In this document: positions 19,074 to 28,125 of the stretch, piece by piece
How positions within the stretch are numbered: position 1 is the stretch's first letter
Layout of the letters: the number at the start of each line of letters is the position of its first letter
DNA from: Thioclava sp. SK-1
GTDB taxonomy: Bacteria > Pseudomonadota > Alphaproteobacteria > Rhodobacterales > Rhodobacteraceae
Length of the DNA: 64,000 bases
NCBI RefSeq assembly: GCF_001705665.1
Contig: NZ_MDHA01000032.1
Span: forward strand, 372,001-436,000
Direction: 5' to 3'
Translations under genes and position numbers: made by a program
The notes under the pieces: generated by a model
Databases searched by the model: none
Told to the model about the DNA's origin: nothing
The model's input: only the letters and a program-made list of their open reading frames with translations

Positions 19074-20045
19074 TTACGATGCCATTGTCGCAGCGCTTTC
19101 GGGGAGTTCTTCGTCGAACAGGCGCTGATAGAATTCTGCGACGGTCTGGCGCTCTAGCTCGTCACATTTGTTCAGGAAGGTCAGGCGGAACGCATAGCCG
19201 ACGTTGTTGAAAATACGTGCGTTTTGTGCCCAGGCAATCACCGTCCGCGGGGACATCACCGTCGACAAATCCCCGTTCATAAAGGCGGTTCGCGTCAGGT
19301 CGGCAACATGCACCATTTGGCTGATGACTTTGCGTCCTGCTTCGGTGTTGTAATTGGGGTTCTTCGACAACACGATGGCCGCTTCAGCGTCATGTGACAG
19401 ATAGTTCAGCGTGGCGACCAGCGACCAACGGTCCATCTGGCCCTGGTTGATTTGCTGCGTGCCGTGATACAGGCCAGTCGTATCGCCCAGACCAACGGTG
19501 TTGGCTGTGGCGAATAGGCGGAAATACGGGTTCGGTGTGATCACTTCGTTCTGGTCAAGCAGCGTCAATTTGCCCTCGGCCTCCAAAACGCGCTGAATGA
19601 CGAACATCACATCGGCGCGGCCCGCATCATATTCATCGAAGATAATAGCGGTTGGGTTGCGCAGCGACCAAGGCAGGATGCCTTCGTGGAACACAGTGAT
19701 CTGCTTGCCATCTACCAGTTTGATCGCGTCCTTACCGATCAGGTCGATCCGACTGACATGGCTGTCAAGATTTACACGCACCGTCGGCCAGTTCAGCCGG
19801 GCGGCGATCTGTTCGATATGGGTCGATTTGCCGGTCCCGTGATAGCCCTGGATCATAACACGACGGTTAAAGGCAAAACCTGCCAATACGGCCAACGTGG
19901 TATCACGATCAAATTTATAGGTGCTGTCGATTTCTGGAACGCGCTCTGTGCGCTCCAGAAAACCTTTTATCTTCATGTCGCTATCAATGCCGAACACCTC
20001 GCGGACATCGATTTCCTCGGTGGGTTTCGCGTTCATATCCAGCAT
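19074..20045 (-). CDS. cobS: Aerobic cobaltochelatase subunit CobS
   Basis: A 323-residue AAA+ ATPase of the cobaltochelatase. An N-terminal segment ([13 protein letters not shown]) typical of CobS precedes Walker A GYHGTGKS (67-74) and Walker B IIFDEYD (134-140), with sensor motif [12 protein letters not shown]. CobS hexamers work with CobT and CobN in aerobic cobalamin synthesis. I chose the ATG at 20045, eight or so bases after AAAGGTG; a GTG at 20054 and an ATG at 20036 are in frame. Divergent from the DUF808 gene. Confidence 0.95.
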   Translation of the reverse strand: MLDMNAKPTEEIDVREVFGIDSDMKIKGFLERTERVPEIDSTYKFDRDTTLAVLAGFAFNRRVMIQGYHGTGKSTHIEQIAARLNWPTVRVNLDSHVSRIDLIGKDAIKLVDGKQITVFHEGILPWSLRNPTAIIFDEYDAGRADVMFVIQRVLEAEGKLTLLDQNEVITPNPYFRLFATANTVGLGDTTGLYHGTQQINQGQMDRWSLVATLNYLSHDAEAAIVLSKNPNYNTEAGRKVISQMVHVADLTRTAFMNGDLSTVMSPRTVIAWAQNARIFNNVGYAFRLTFLNKCDELERQTVAEFYQRLFDEELPESAATMAS

Positions 20046-20293
20046 CTGTCGCACCTTTCTTTAGATCACCGCGTAACGTTGCGCGGCGCTTTGCAGAGTT
20101 GTGGAACATATTGAACGTGGCTGCAAGAGGGCGGCAGGCGCAGAGTTACACTCGCAATGCTGCCTTTCGCGGCGCCCATGGCGGGGCCTATGTGCAGATC
20201 GGCTGGTTAGGTGGACCTTTGCGCGCTCTAAGGCGTTGCGGCTGTAAGCAGACCTGTCATAGGGTCGGGTGAATTACGGTGAAGGAGAATTAT

Positions 20294-21274
20294 ATGAGCG
20301 GTCTTCTGGCGCTTCTGGATGATGTGGCGGGGATCGCCAAGGTCGCGGCGGCTTCGATTGATGATATCGCCGGTCAGGCGGCGAAGGCTGGGGCCAAGGC
20401 GGCAGGCGCGGTGATTGATGACGCCGCGGTGACGCCGAAATATGTCCACGGTTTTGCTCCGGCGCGAGAATTGCCGATTGTGGGCAAGATCGCATTGGGT
20501 TCAATTAAGAATAAGCTGCTAATCTTGCTGCCTGCGGCTTTGCTGCTGACGACATTTGCGCCCTGGCTGATCACACCGCTATTGATGCTGGGCGGGTCTT
20601 ATCTTTGCTTCGAGGGGGCGGAAAAGATCTGGCATGTTTTGCATCCGCACCATCCCAGCGGCGGCGAGGCGCCAAAGGATCTGCCCAGTGCGCATCTGGA
20701 AGCGTCCAAGATCAAAGGCGCTGTTAAAACCGATTTCATCTTATCGGCCGAGATTATGACCATCGCACTTTCGGCGCTGCCCGAAGGGGACCCACTGTGG
20801 ATCGTGGCGATCACGCTGGCCTTGGTGGGTATCGGCATCACTGCTGTGGTCTATGGCGGTGTGGCTGTGATCGTAAAGGCCGATGATGTTGGCCTGTGGT
20901 TGGCTGAGGTGGGAAAATTGGGTGTGACCCGTGCGTTGGGACGGGGGATCGTGCGGTTCATGCCGTGGTTCATGAAAGCCCTGATGATCGTGGGCACTGC
21001 CGCGATGATCTGGGTTGGCGGCAACATCATCTTGCATGGTTTGGCCGAATTGGGCTGGCCGGTGGCCTATGACTGGGTGCATCATCAGGCGCAGGCAGTG
21101 GGCCATATGGTGCCGGAGGCATGGCTGGGCCTGACCGAATGGGCGGTGACAGCGTTCTTTGATGGCATCTTCGGGTTAGTCTATGGTCTGGTATTGATCC
21201 CGTTGATGACGATGATCCTTGCACCACTATTTGGCCTGTTTTCCAAATCTAAATCGCCGGAGGCAGATCATTGA
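20294..21274 (+). CDS. DUF808 (YedI-type) inner membrane protein
   Basis: A 326-residue multi-pass membrane protein. The N-terminus MSGLLALLDDVAGIAKVAAASIDDIAGQA and the block AAVTPKYVHGFAPARELPIV are hallmarks of DUF808/YedI. About five membrane segments: near 73-100, 155-190 (two), 215-240 and 280-305. Function unknown. AAGGAG at 20281-20286 supports the ATG at 20294. The stop overlaps the TTG start of the next gene, indicating coupling. Confidence 0.9.
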   Translation: MSGLLALLDDVAGIAKVAAASIDDIAGQAAKAGAKAAGAVIDDAAVTPKYVHGFAPARELPIVGKIALGSIKNKLLILLPAALLLTTFAPWLITPLLMLGGSYLCFEGAEKIWHVLHPHHPSGGEAPKDLPSAHLEASKIKGAVKTDFILSAEIMTIALSALPEGDPLWIVAITLALVGIGITAVVYGGVAVIVKADDVGLWLAEVGKLGVTRALGRGIVRFMPWFMKALMIVGTAAMIWVGGNIILHGLAELGWPVAYDWVHHQAQAVGHMVPEAWLGLTEWAVTAFFDGIFGLVYGLVLIPLMTMILAPLFGLFSKSKSPEADH

Positions 21275-21672
21275 CCGTTGCACGCCCCGATTTGATCGGC
21301 ACCCATCACGTTGCGATCATCTGCGCGGATTACGCGCGTTCGCGTCAGTTTTATCATCAGGTGATGGGGCTGCCGATCATTGCTGAAACTTACCGTGAGG
21401 CCCGCGGCAGTTATAAGCTGGACCTTGCGCTGCCGGATGGCACGCAGATTGAGCTGTTTTCGTTCCCCACACCACCCCCGCGCGTTAGCCGACCCGAGGC
21501 GCAGGGGCTGCGCCATCTGGCCTTTCGCGTAGCCGATATTGACGAGTGGACCGCTTATCTGACGGGGCATGGGATCACCGTGGAGCCAATCCAGGTGGAT
21601 GAGCTGACGGGCAAGCGGTTCACATTTTTTGCCGATCCCGATGGGCTGCCATTAGAACTGTATGAACAATAG
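21271..21672 (+). CDS. VOC family (YaeR/glyoxalase I-like) metalloprotein
   Basis: A 133-residue protein with the two-module vicinal oxygen chelate fold: first module GTHHVAIICADYARSRQFY (start of HH metal ligand), second GLRHLAFRVADIDEW, ending FFADPDGLPLELYE with the last Glu ligand. The arrangement fits the YaeR (SMU1112c) group of glyoxalase I-like proteins, whose substrate is not established. TTG start overlapping the DUF808 stop (TTGA), with GGAGG at 21259-21263. Confidence 0.88.
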   Translation: MTVARPDLIGTHHVAIICADYARSRQFYHQVMGLPIIAETYREARGSYKLDLALPDGTQIELFSFPTPPPRVSRPEAQGLRHLAFRVADIDEWTAYLTGHGITVEPIQVDELTGKRFTFFADPDGLPLELYEQ

Positions 21673-21816
21673 GCTGGATCAGCGATGGGGGGCGTCAGCA
21701 TTTAACGCGCGGCTCACCCAACCGTCACTTGACGGAAGGGGCTGCATGGCCGAAAACGTCATGCCGTCAAATTTCGGCCCTTCATCCGCCATTCACAAAA
21801 ACGACAAGGCGCAGCG

Positions 21817-22266
21817 ATGCAGCAATATGAATATAAGGTGCTATCAGCGCCTGCCAAAGGCGAAAAGTCACGCGGTCTGAAGACCGGTGTGGAACGTTTC
21901 GCGCAGACCATGGCCGATACATTGAACCGCATGGCGACCAAGGGATGGGAATTCCAGCGTGCCGAAACCCTACCTGCCGAAGAACGCGCGGGCCTGACCG
22001 GCAAAACCACTGTGTATTATAATCTTTTGGTATTTCGTCGCGCCCTTGCACCATCTGCCCATGTAGATGTGATGGACGGTGCGGATCTGGACGACACTGC
22101 TGCCAATGATGAGGTCGCGCCGCAGACCCCGCCGCTTTCAAGTGCAGAGCGCCGTGCAATGGCCCTATCCGCCGCCGTGGCCGAGGGGCCAAGCCCGAAG
22201 CTGGGCCCGGCATCACGCAGCCATTCGGACCAATCCCCTAAAGACCAAGAGGATTACGACGAATAA
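21817..22266 (+). CDS. DUF4177 domain protein
   Basis: A 149-residue cytoplasmic protein. Residues 1-75 form DUF4177 (MQQYEYKVLSAPAKGEKSRG, then LNRMATKGWEFQRAETLPAE and VYYNLLVFRR), a small alpha/beta domain of unknown role. The remaining half is low-complexity and acidic, ending DQEDYDE. It ends 10 bases before the convergent bolA stop; no terminator is evident between them. Confidence 0.82.
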   Translation: MQQYEYKVLSAPAKGEKSRGLKTGVERFAQTMADTLNRMATKGWEFQRAETLPAEERAGLTGKTTVYYNLLVFRRALAPSAHVDVMDGADLDDTAANDEVAPQTPPLSSAERRAMALSAAVAEGPSPKLGPASRSHSDQSPKDQEDYDE

Positions 22267-22276
22267 CCGAGGGCGG

Positions 22277-22546
22277 TTATGTGTCAATGTCCAGCGCCAG
22301 CGCATGGATCCGTGCGATCAGATCAGCCCCGATTAGGGCGTGGACCTTGCGGTGGCGCGCCACACGCCCCATATCTGCCAGGCTGCTGGCTTTTAGACGG
22401 ATACGGAAATGGCTTTCGCCGGCACGGGCTTGGGCAGAATGTCCAGCGTGCAGGTGGCTTTCGTCGATTATATCCAAAAGCTCTGGTGATAGCGGCATGA
22501 GCCGCTCGCGGATTTGCTCCGCAACTGATATATTTTCGCTTGGCAT
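22277..22546 (-). CDS. bolA: BolA family protein
   Basis: An 89-residue class II KH-fold protein. Seen: the N-terminal helix SVAEQIRERLMPL, the HAGHSAQARAGESHFRIRL block with the conserved His, and LADMGRVARHRKVHALIG ending in the HALALD helix. BolA proteins bind monothiol glutaredoxins through a shared Fe-S cluster and act in iron homeostasis or transcription. ATG at 22546 has AGAGG upstream; the TTG at 22564 does not. Divergent from the J-domain gene, a pairing I know from other Rhodobacterales near cobS. Confidence 0.92.
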   Translation of the reverse strand: MPSENISVAEQIRERLMPLSPELLDIIDESHLHAGHSAQARAGESHFRIRLKASSLADMGRVARHRKVHALIGADLIARIHALALDIDT

Positions 22547-22662
22547 GGGCACGGCCTCTTTCAACTTTGGTGAAATAGATTATGGTGCGTGGCCCGAGTT
22601 GAACAAGACGGTCAAGTGCGCACCTCCCCCTAAATGCGCTGAGTTTCGGAGAATTGACCCAG

Positions 22663-23289
22663 ATGCAAAAGAACGATCCTTTCGGTTTCAATATTTCTGC
22701 TGCGGCAGATAAGAAACGTCGACAAAAAGGAAAGCGCGGCATGTCCGGCGCTTTTGAAACCTCGACCCGTGTGTGCGACCGTGAAGGCTGCACCGAGTCG
22801 GGCCAATACCGTGCACCGAAGAATCCGAAGGTGCTGGATGATTTTTTCTGGTTCTGCAAAGATCACGTGCGTGAATATAATTCCAACTGGAACTATTTTC
22901 AGGGCCAGTCCGAGGAAGAGTTCCAGAAGTTTTTGGAGAATGCGACGGTTTGGGAGCGCCCGACAAAGCCGTTCAACCGTGCCAATGACGAACGATTGGG
23001 CTGGGCGCGTCACGGCATTTCAGACCCGCAAGAAATTTTGGGCGATAACGCGACCAAAAACCCAGGGCGTAATGTGGTGGGTCGCAAATTACCCCCGACA
23101 GAGCGGAAGGCCGTGGGCATTCTAGATGTGAAAGACACCGCCACCAAAGCCGAGATCCGCAAGGCCTATAAGGCGCTGATCAAAGTGCTGCACCCGGATA
23201 TGAACGGCGGCGACCGCAGCCAGGAAGAAATGCTGCAAGAGGTTGTCTGGGCCTGGGATCAGCTGAAAGAAAGCCGGAATTTCAAATAA
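22663..23289 (+). CDS. J-domain protein with N-terminal Cys/His motif
   Basis: A 208-residue DnaJ-type co-chaperone. The J domain is at the C-terminus (about 148-205): DVKDTATKAEIRKAYKALIKVLHPDMNGG, with the HPD tripeptide that activates DnaK. The N-terminal part has C38-x4-C43 ... C65-x2-H68 (VCDREGC, WFCKDH), which could bind zinc. It lacks the G/F and CxxCxGxG regions of DnaJ, so it is a specialised J protein. ATG at 22663 is 11 bases after GGAG. A terminator follows. Confidence 0.9.
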   Translation: MQKNDPFGFNISAAADKKRRQKGKRGMSGAFETSTRVCDREGCTESGQYRAPKNPKVLDDFFWFCKDHVREYNSNWNYFQGQSEEEFQKFLENATVWERPTKPFNRANDERLGWARHGISDPQEILGDNATKNPGRNVVGRKLPPTERKAVGILDVKDTATKAEIRKAYKALIKVLHPDMNGGDRSQEEMLQEVVWAWDQLKESRNFK

Positions 23290-23294
23290 TATCT

Positions 23295-23322
23295 CAGGCG
23301 GTCCAACAGACCGCCTGTTTTT
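23295..23322 (+). terminator. Intrinsic terminator after the J-domain gene
   Basis: Nine-base stem CAGGCGGTC / GACCGCCTG (23295-23303 with 23309-23317) with loop CAACA, then TTTTT. gatB ends convergently at 23343. Confidence 0.88.
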
Positions 23323-23342
23323 GCATTCTCAAACTCTGGCGA

Positions 23343-24860
23343 TTATTGCGCCAGCTTCTTCAACACCAGCTCGTTCACTGCGGCCGGATTGGCCTTGCCG
23401 CCGGTGGATTTCATCACCTGACCCACGAACCAGCCCGCCAGTTTTGGGTTTTGCTTGGCTTTTTCGACCTGTGCCGGATTGGCTGCGATCACCGCATCTA
23501 CGGCCGCCTCAATCGCGCCCATGTCAGTAACCTGCTTCATGCCGCGTTCTTCCACCAACGCCTCTGGGTCGCCGCCTTCAGTATAGACGATTTCAAACAA
23601 ATCCTTGGCGATCTTACCCGAAATGTCGCCCTTTTTGATAAGACCGACAATTTTGCCAAGCTGCTCGGGTGACACCGGGCTTTCCAAAATATCTTTGTCG
23701 TCTTTTTTCAGGCGACCGAACAGCTCATTGATGACCCAGTTGGCCGACAGTTTGCCGTCATTGCCAACCGTAAGAACTGCTTCAAAGTAATCCGCGTTTC
23801 CCACATCGGCGGTCAAGACGCTGGCATCATATTCCGACAGGCCGAATTCACGCACGAAACGGGCCTTTTTGCCATCGGGCAGTTCGGGCATGGTGGCCGC
23901 GATATCATCCACCCAGCCCTGTTCGATTTCCAAAGGCAACAGATCGGGGCAGGGGAAATAGCGATAATCATGCGCTTCTTCCTTTGAGCGCATAGACCGC
24001 GTTTCGCCTTTGTCTGGATCGTACAGGCGGGTTTCTTGGTCCACCTTGCCGCCATCTTCGACAATGGCGATTTGCCGGCGGGCTTCATATTCGATCGCCG
24101 CCTGAATGAACCGCATGGAGTTCATATTCTTGATTTCACAGCGCGTTCCAAGATGGCTGAAATCACCGGTTTCGACAAATTTCTCATAGGCGCCGGGCTG
24201 GCAAATCGACACGTTCACATCAGCACGCAGGTTGCCGTTTTGCATATTGCCGTCGCATGTGCCCAAATAGCGCAGGATCTGGCGCAGCTTACCCACATAG
24301 GCGGCGGCTTCTTCCGGGCCACGGATATCGGGGCGCGACACGATTTCCATCAGCGCAACGCCGGTCCGGTTCAGGTCCACAAAGGACATGGTGGGATCCA
24401 TGTCATGGATCGATTTGCCCGCATCTTGCTCCAGATGGATCCGTTCCACACGGACACGCCGTGCGACGCCCGGTGCCATATCGACGATAATTTCACCTTC
24501 ACCGACGATGGGATGATACAGCTGGCTGATTTGATAGCCCTGCGGCAAATCCGGGTAAAAATAGTTCTTGCGATCAAAGGCCGAAAACAGGTTGATCTCG
24601 GCCTTTAGGCCCAGCCCTGTGCGCACAGCTTGTTCAACGCAATATTCGTTGATCACAGGCAACATGCCGGGCATGGCCGCGTCAACAAAGGCGACATTTG
24701 AATTCGGCTCTGCGCCAAATGTCGTGGACGCACCAGAAAAGAGTTTCGCGTTTGAGCTGACCTGCGCATGCACTTCAAGGCCGATCACCAGCTCCCAATC
24801 CGATTTCGCACCGGAGATGATTTTCGGTTTAGGGGCCTCAAAGCTGAGATGGTCGAGCAT
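23343..24860 (-). CDS. gatB: Asp-tRNA(Asn)/Glu-tRNA(Gln) amidotransferase subunit B
   Basis: A 505-residue GatB of the GatCAB transamidosome, which converts mischarged Glu-tRNA(Gln) and Asp-tRNA(Asn). Landmarks: [32 protein letters not shown], the kinase-like core with [10 protein letters not shown], and a C-terminal YqeY-like tail ending [13 protein letters not shown]. Start ATG 24860 follows GAGGATC; an upstream TTG is two codons away. gatA and gatC are not in this window, so the complex is encoded at scattered loci here. Confidence 0.96.
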   Translation of the reverse strand: MLDHLSFEAPKPKIISGAKSDWELVIGLEVHAQVSSNAKLFSGASTTFGAEPNSNVAFVDAAMPGMLPVINEYCVEQAVRTGLGLKAEINLFSAFDRKNYFYPDLPQGYQISQLYHPIVGEGEIIVDMAPGVARRVRVERIHLEQDAGKSIHDMDPTMSFVDLNRTGVALMEIVSRPDIRGPEEAAAYVGKLRQILRYLGTCDGNMQNGNLRADVNVSICQPGAYEKFVETGDFSHLGTRCEIKNMNSMRFIQAAIEYEARRQIAIVEDGGKVDQETRLYDPDKGETRSMRSKEEAHDYRYFPCPDLLPLEIEQGWVDDIAATMPELPDGKKARFVREFGLSEYDASVLTADVGNADYFEAVLTVGNDGKLSANWVINELFGRLKKDDKDILESPVSPEQLGKIVGLIKKGDISGKIAKDLFEIVYTEGGDPEALVEERGMKQVTDMGAIEAAVDAVIAANPAQVEKAKQNPKLAGWFVGQVMKSTGGKANPAAVNELVLKKLAQ

Positions 24861-24902
24861 GGTCAAGATCCTCGTTGCAGATGTTCATGCCTTCTAGGAC
24901 AG

Positions 24903-24934
24903 GGGCGCGGCTTGGGCAAGGGCCAGCCGCGCCC
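24903..24934 (-). terminator. GC-rich hairpin between pepN and gatB
   Basis: Ten-base perfect stem GGGCGCGGCT / AGCCGCGCCC (24903-24912 with 24925-24934) in the pepN-gatB gap. There is no T run, so it may be a factor-dependent terminator or a stability hairpin. Confidence 0.35.
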
Positions 24935-24955
24935 AAGCTTCGTTGTGTGGGCGGC

Positions 24956-27502
24956 TTATCCCAGCAGGCGCTGGGTCATTTCCGACAAATCACGCGATAG
25001 GCCGCGGGTTTGGCTGATCCGTGTCAGCTCGTCGCGAATATGGGCCTGGCGCGTGGCGTCATAGCGGCGCCATGTCTCAAAGCTGGTGGACATGCGCGCC
25101 GCGGTTTGCGGGTTCATCGGGTCCAGCCGGATCAGCCAATCGGCCAAAAAGGCATAGCCATCGCCATTGGCCGCATGAAAGCCCGCATGATTGGCCACTA
25201 AGCCGCCGATCAACGACCGAAAGCGGTTGGGGTTTTTCCAGTCAAACAATGGATCTTCGGCGAGCGCCTGTGCCGTTGCAATTGCATCTTTGGGTGGGCA
25301 GGCCCCAACCTGCACCATGAACCACTTGTCCATCACCAGACGGTTGTCTTTCCAGCGCTCGCGGAACTGTTCCAGTGCGTGCGCCCCGCGCCCGTGACGG
25401 ATCAGCGTTGTCAACGCCGCAAGGCTGTCGGTCATATTGCTTGCGCTATCGAACAGGGCCTGCGCCCGGTGGCCCGCGTCGATATGGCTTAACAGACCCA
25501 GACATGCGCGGCGTAAATCGCGTTGGCCTGCTGAATGTGCGTCCGGGCTATAGGGGCCTTTGACCTCGGTCGCGTCATACAGCTGTTCCAGGCGGGTCTG
25601 ATGTGTCTGGGCGATTTTGCGGGCCAGATCGGCGCGCGCGACATAGATCGCATCGGGGTCAGGGGTCTTGCCGCTGGCGAAGATCGCCTGCGCCAGCTCA
25701 TCATCGCTGGGCAGCGAAAGGCAATGTGCCAGAAAGGTCGGATCAAGGCTGTCATCGGCCAGAAGCCCGCCGATTGCCGTTAGGAAATCATCAGATGGAT
25801 CGGCACCGGTGGTCATCGCAATCAGCGTGGTCTTGGCCAGGCTATGGCCCGCATCCCAGCGATTGAACCCATCGGTGTCATGCGCCAGCAAAAATGCCAG
25901 ATCCGCCGTCGACAGATCCCGGGCCAACATCACCGGGGCCGAGAAATCGCGCAAGATAGATGCAGTCGGCCGTTCGCTTAAGCCGGGGAAATGGAAGCTC
26001 TGCGTGGCCTCTGTCATTTCCAGCAAGGTGGTGGGCACAACCTCTGTGCCATCGGGCGCCAATAGGCCGATCTGAATGGGGATGTGGCGTGGCGCTTTGG
26101 TCGGGTCACCGGGTGTCGGTGCGGTGCTTTGGGTGAAGGTCAGGGTCAGTGTGTCGCCGTCCCATTCTTCGGTCACGTCCAGACGCGGCGTCCCGGCAGA
26201 GGTATACCACAGTTTGAACTGATCCAGATTGCGCCCGGTCGTGTCTTCAAACACCTTCAGCCAGTCTTCGATTGTGCAGGCCTGACCATCATGGCGGTCG
26301 AAATACAAATCCAGCGCGGTCTTATAGCCATCATCGCCTGCAAGCCGTTTTAACATCCCGACCAGTTCGGCGCCTTTTTCATAAACAGTGACGGTGTAGA
26401 AATTGTTGATCTCACGGTAGTGGTCGGGCCGCGGGGGATGTGCCAGCGGTCCTTGGTCTTCGCGGAATTGGCGTGCGCGTAAAGTGGCAGCATCTTCGAT
26501 CCGTTTGACCGGGCCAAGGCGTACATCGCGCGTAAAGCTTTGATCGCGGAATACGGTCAGCCCCTCTTTCAGGCACAGTTGGAACCAATCACGGCAGGTG
26601 ATCCGGTTGCCGGTCCAATTGTGGAAATATTCATGTCCGATCACCGCTTCTATGCGCATATAATCGGTGTCCGTCGCCGTTTCCGGGGACGCGAGAACCA
26701 GTTTAGAGTTAAAGATATTCAACCCTTTATTCTCCATCGCGCCCATGTTGAAATCATCAACGGCAACGATGTTAAACAGGTCCAGATCATATTCACGCCC
26801 ATAGGCGGTTTCGTCCCATTGCATTGATAATTTCAGGCTTTCAAGCGCAAAATCACAGCGATCTTCATCGCCGGGGCGCACATAGATGTTCAGATCAACA
26901 TTACGGCCCGAGCGTGTGGTGAAACAGCCAGAGGTTGCAACAAGGTCGCCGGCGACCAGCGCGAACAGATATGCAGGTTTGGGCCAAGGATCATCCCATT
27001 CGGCCCAACCTTCGCCTTTGCCGGCCGGATTGCCATTTGACAGCAAGACCGGCAGATCCCCTTCGATGCGTACATGAAAGCGCGCCATCACATCTGGGCG
27101 ATCCGGGTAGTAGGTGATTTTGCGGAACCCTTCGGCCTCGCATTGGGTGCAATACATGCCGTTGGACATATACAGCCCCTCAAGCGCGGTATTGGCATTG
27201 GGGGCGATTTCGACTTCGCAGGACAGGGTGAAGGCGGTTGTCGGTACAGCGCTTGCAGCAATGGTCAGCCCAGTCGGGGTGACGGAATATTCTTTTTTAT
27301 TCAGAGGGCTGTCATTGATCGCCAAAGAAATAAGTGACAGCTCTTCGCCATCCAGATGCAGGTCCGCATTCGGCGCTGTCGGTGCCATATGCAACAGGCT
27401 TTTGACGCGGGTAGCCCCGGGCGACAGGCGGAAGGTCAGCGCCACATGGTCGATGGTGAATGGGTAGGCGCGATAATCTGCAAGGCGAATGGTGCCGTCC
27501 AT
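24956..27502 (-). CDS. pepN: Aminopeptidase N (M1)
   Basis: An 848-residue zinc aminopeptidase for peptide turnover. Substrate motif GAMEN (254-258), zinc site HEYFH (290-294) with third ligand E313 in LKEGLTVFRD, and the E. coli-type NWTGNRITCRDWFQ block. The C-terminal half is the DUF3458 Ig-like and helical array domains. No signal peptide, so cytoplasmic. ATG at 27502 follows GGAGCC. It is divergent from the small membrane-protein gene at 27608. Confidence 0.97.
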   Translation of the reverse strand: MDGTIRLADYRAYPFTIDHVALTFRLSPGATRVKSLLHMAPTAPNADLHLDGEELSLISLAINDSPLNKKEYSVTPTGLTIAASAVPTTAFTLSCEVEIAPNANTALEGLYMSNGMYCTQCEAEGFRKITYYPDRPDVMARFHVRIEGDLPVLLSNGNPAGKGEGWAEWDDPWPKPAYLFALVAGDLVATSGCFTTRSGRNVDLNIYVRPGDEDRCDFALESLKLSMQWDETAYGREYDLDLFNIVAVDDFNMGAMENKGLNIFNSKLVLASPETATDTDYMRIEAVIGHEYFHNWTGNRITCRDWFQLCLKEGLTVFRDQSFTRDVRLGPVKRIEDAATLRARQFREDQGPLAHPPRPDHYREINNFYTVTVYEKGAELVGMLKRLAGDDGYKTALDLYFDRHDGQACTIEDWLKVFEDTTGRNLDQFKLWYTSAGTPRLDVTEEWDGDTLTLTFTQSTAPTPGDPTKAPRHIPIQIGLLAPDGTEVVPTTLLEMTEATQSFHFPGLSERPTASILRDFSAPVMLARDLSTADLAFLLAHDTDGFNRWDAGHSLAKTTLIAMTTGADPSDDFLTAIGGLLADDSLDPTFLAHCLSLPSDDELAQAIFASGKTPDPDAIYVARADLARKIAQTHQTRLEQLYDATEVKGPYSPDAHSAGQRDLRRACLGLLSHIDAGHRAQALFDSASNMTDSLAALTTLIRHGRGAHALEQFRERWKDNRLVMDKWFMVQVGACPPKDAIATAQALAEDPLFDWKNPNRFRSLIGGLVANHAGFHAANGDGYAFLADWLIRLDPMNPQTAARMSTSFETWRRYDATRQAHIRDELTRISQTRGLSRDLSEMTQRLLG

Positions 27503-27607
27503 GACAGGCTCCTTTGGAACTGGATCAGGGGGCAGACGTTAAGCGGCCAAGCGGAGGTGTTCAAGCAACACCACCGCGATGTGATCACAAATCATTGGAG
27601 ATCCGAA

Positions 27608-27997
27608 ATGTCTGTCTCAGAAACTGAACTGTCACGTGACTACACACATCATCGCGGTGCGCTGTGGACGATGTTTGCCGTAGTCGTTTTTGCGCTGATC
27701 ATGATTGGTGCGTGGCTGGCGGGAGCGTTTGAATCTGCCCCGGATGTGGTAAGCGGCAGGCCCGCGATAACGTCCGAACAGGGCTATTTGACCGAAAGCG
27801 CGGGCGCCCAAAATGTGGCGCGTGAACAGGCGGCGCTTGCCCCGGCCGCGGCTGGCACCACGTTAGAGATGCGCGGTGCCACACCGCAGGCGCCTTTGGA
27901 TGGTGCGGGTGTGTCGACCACCCCAAATGAGGTGGCATCACCCAGCGCTGTGCAACAAGACACTGCCATTGCAGAAGAAAGTGGCATTTTACAGTAA
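27608..27997 (+). CDS. Small single-pass membrane protein, unknown
   Basis: A 129-residue protein: short cytoplasmic N-terminus with acidic and His residues, one membrane helix (about 19-41, [23 protein letters not shown]), then a low-complexity Ala/Pro/Ser/Thr-rich periplasmic tail. ATG 27608 has GGAG at 27596-27599. I do not recognise a family. The tail lacks motifs, so the helix may be the functional part. Upstream of glcB by 128 bases; no shared role evident. Confidence 0.65.
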   Translation: MSVSETELSRDYTHHRGALWTMFAVVVFALIMIGAWLAGAFESAPDVVSGRPAITSEQGYLTESAGAQNVAREQAALAPAAAGTTLEMRGATPQAPLDGAGVSTTPNEVASPSAVQQDTAIAEESGILQ

Positions 27998-28125
27998 AAA
28001 CGACTTCGTATGACTGTGCCAGCACGAATTGCGGGCACGATCATACGCAATTTCCCGCCTCCAGGTTCTGGACAGTTCCGATTGGCTTGCGCACACTGCG
28101 CGCAAATAGCCATCAGGAGAGCCAT

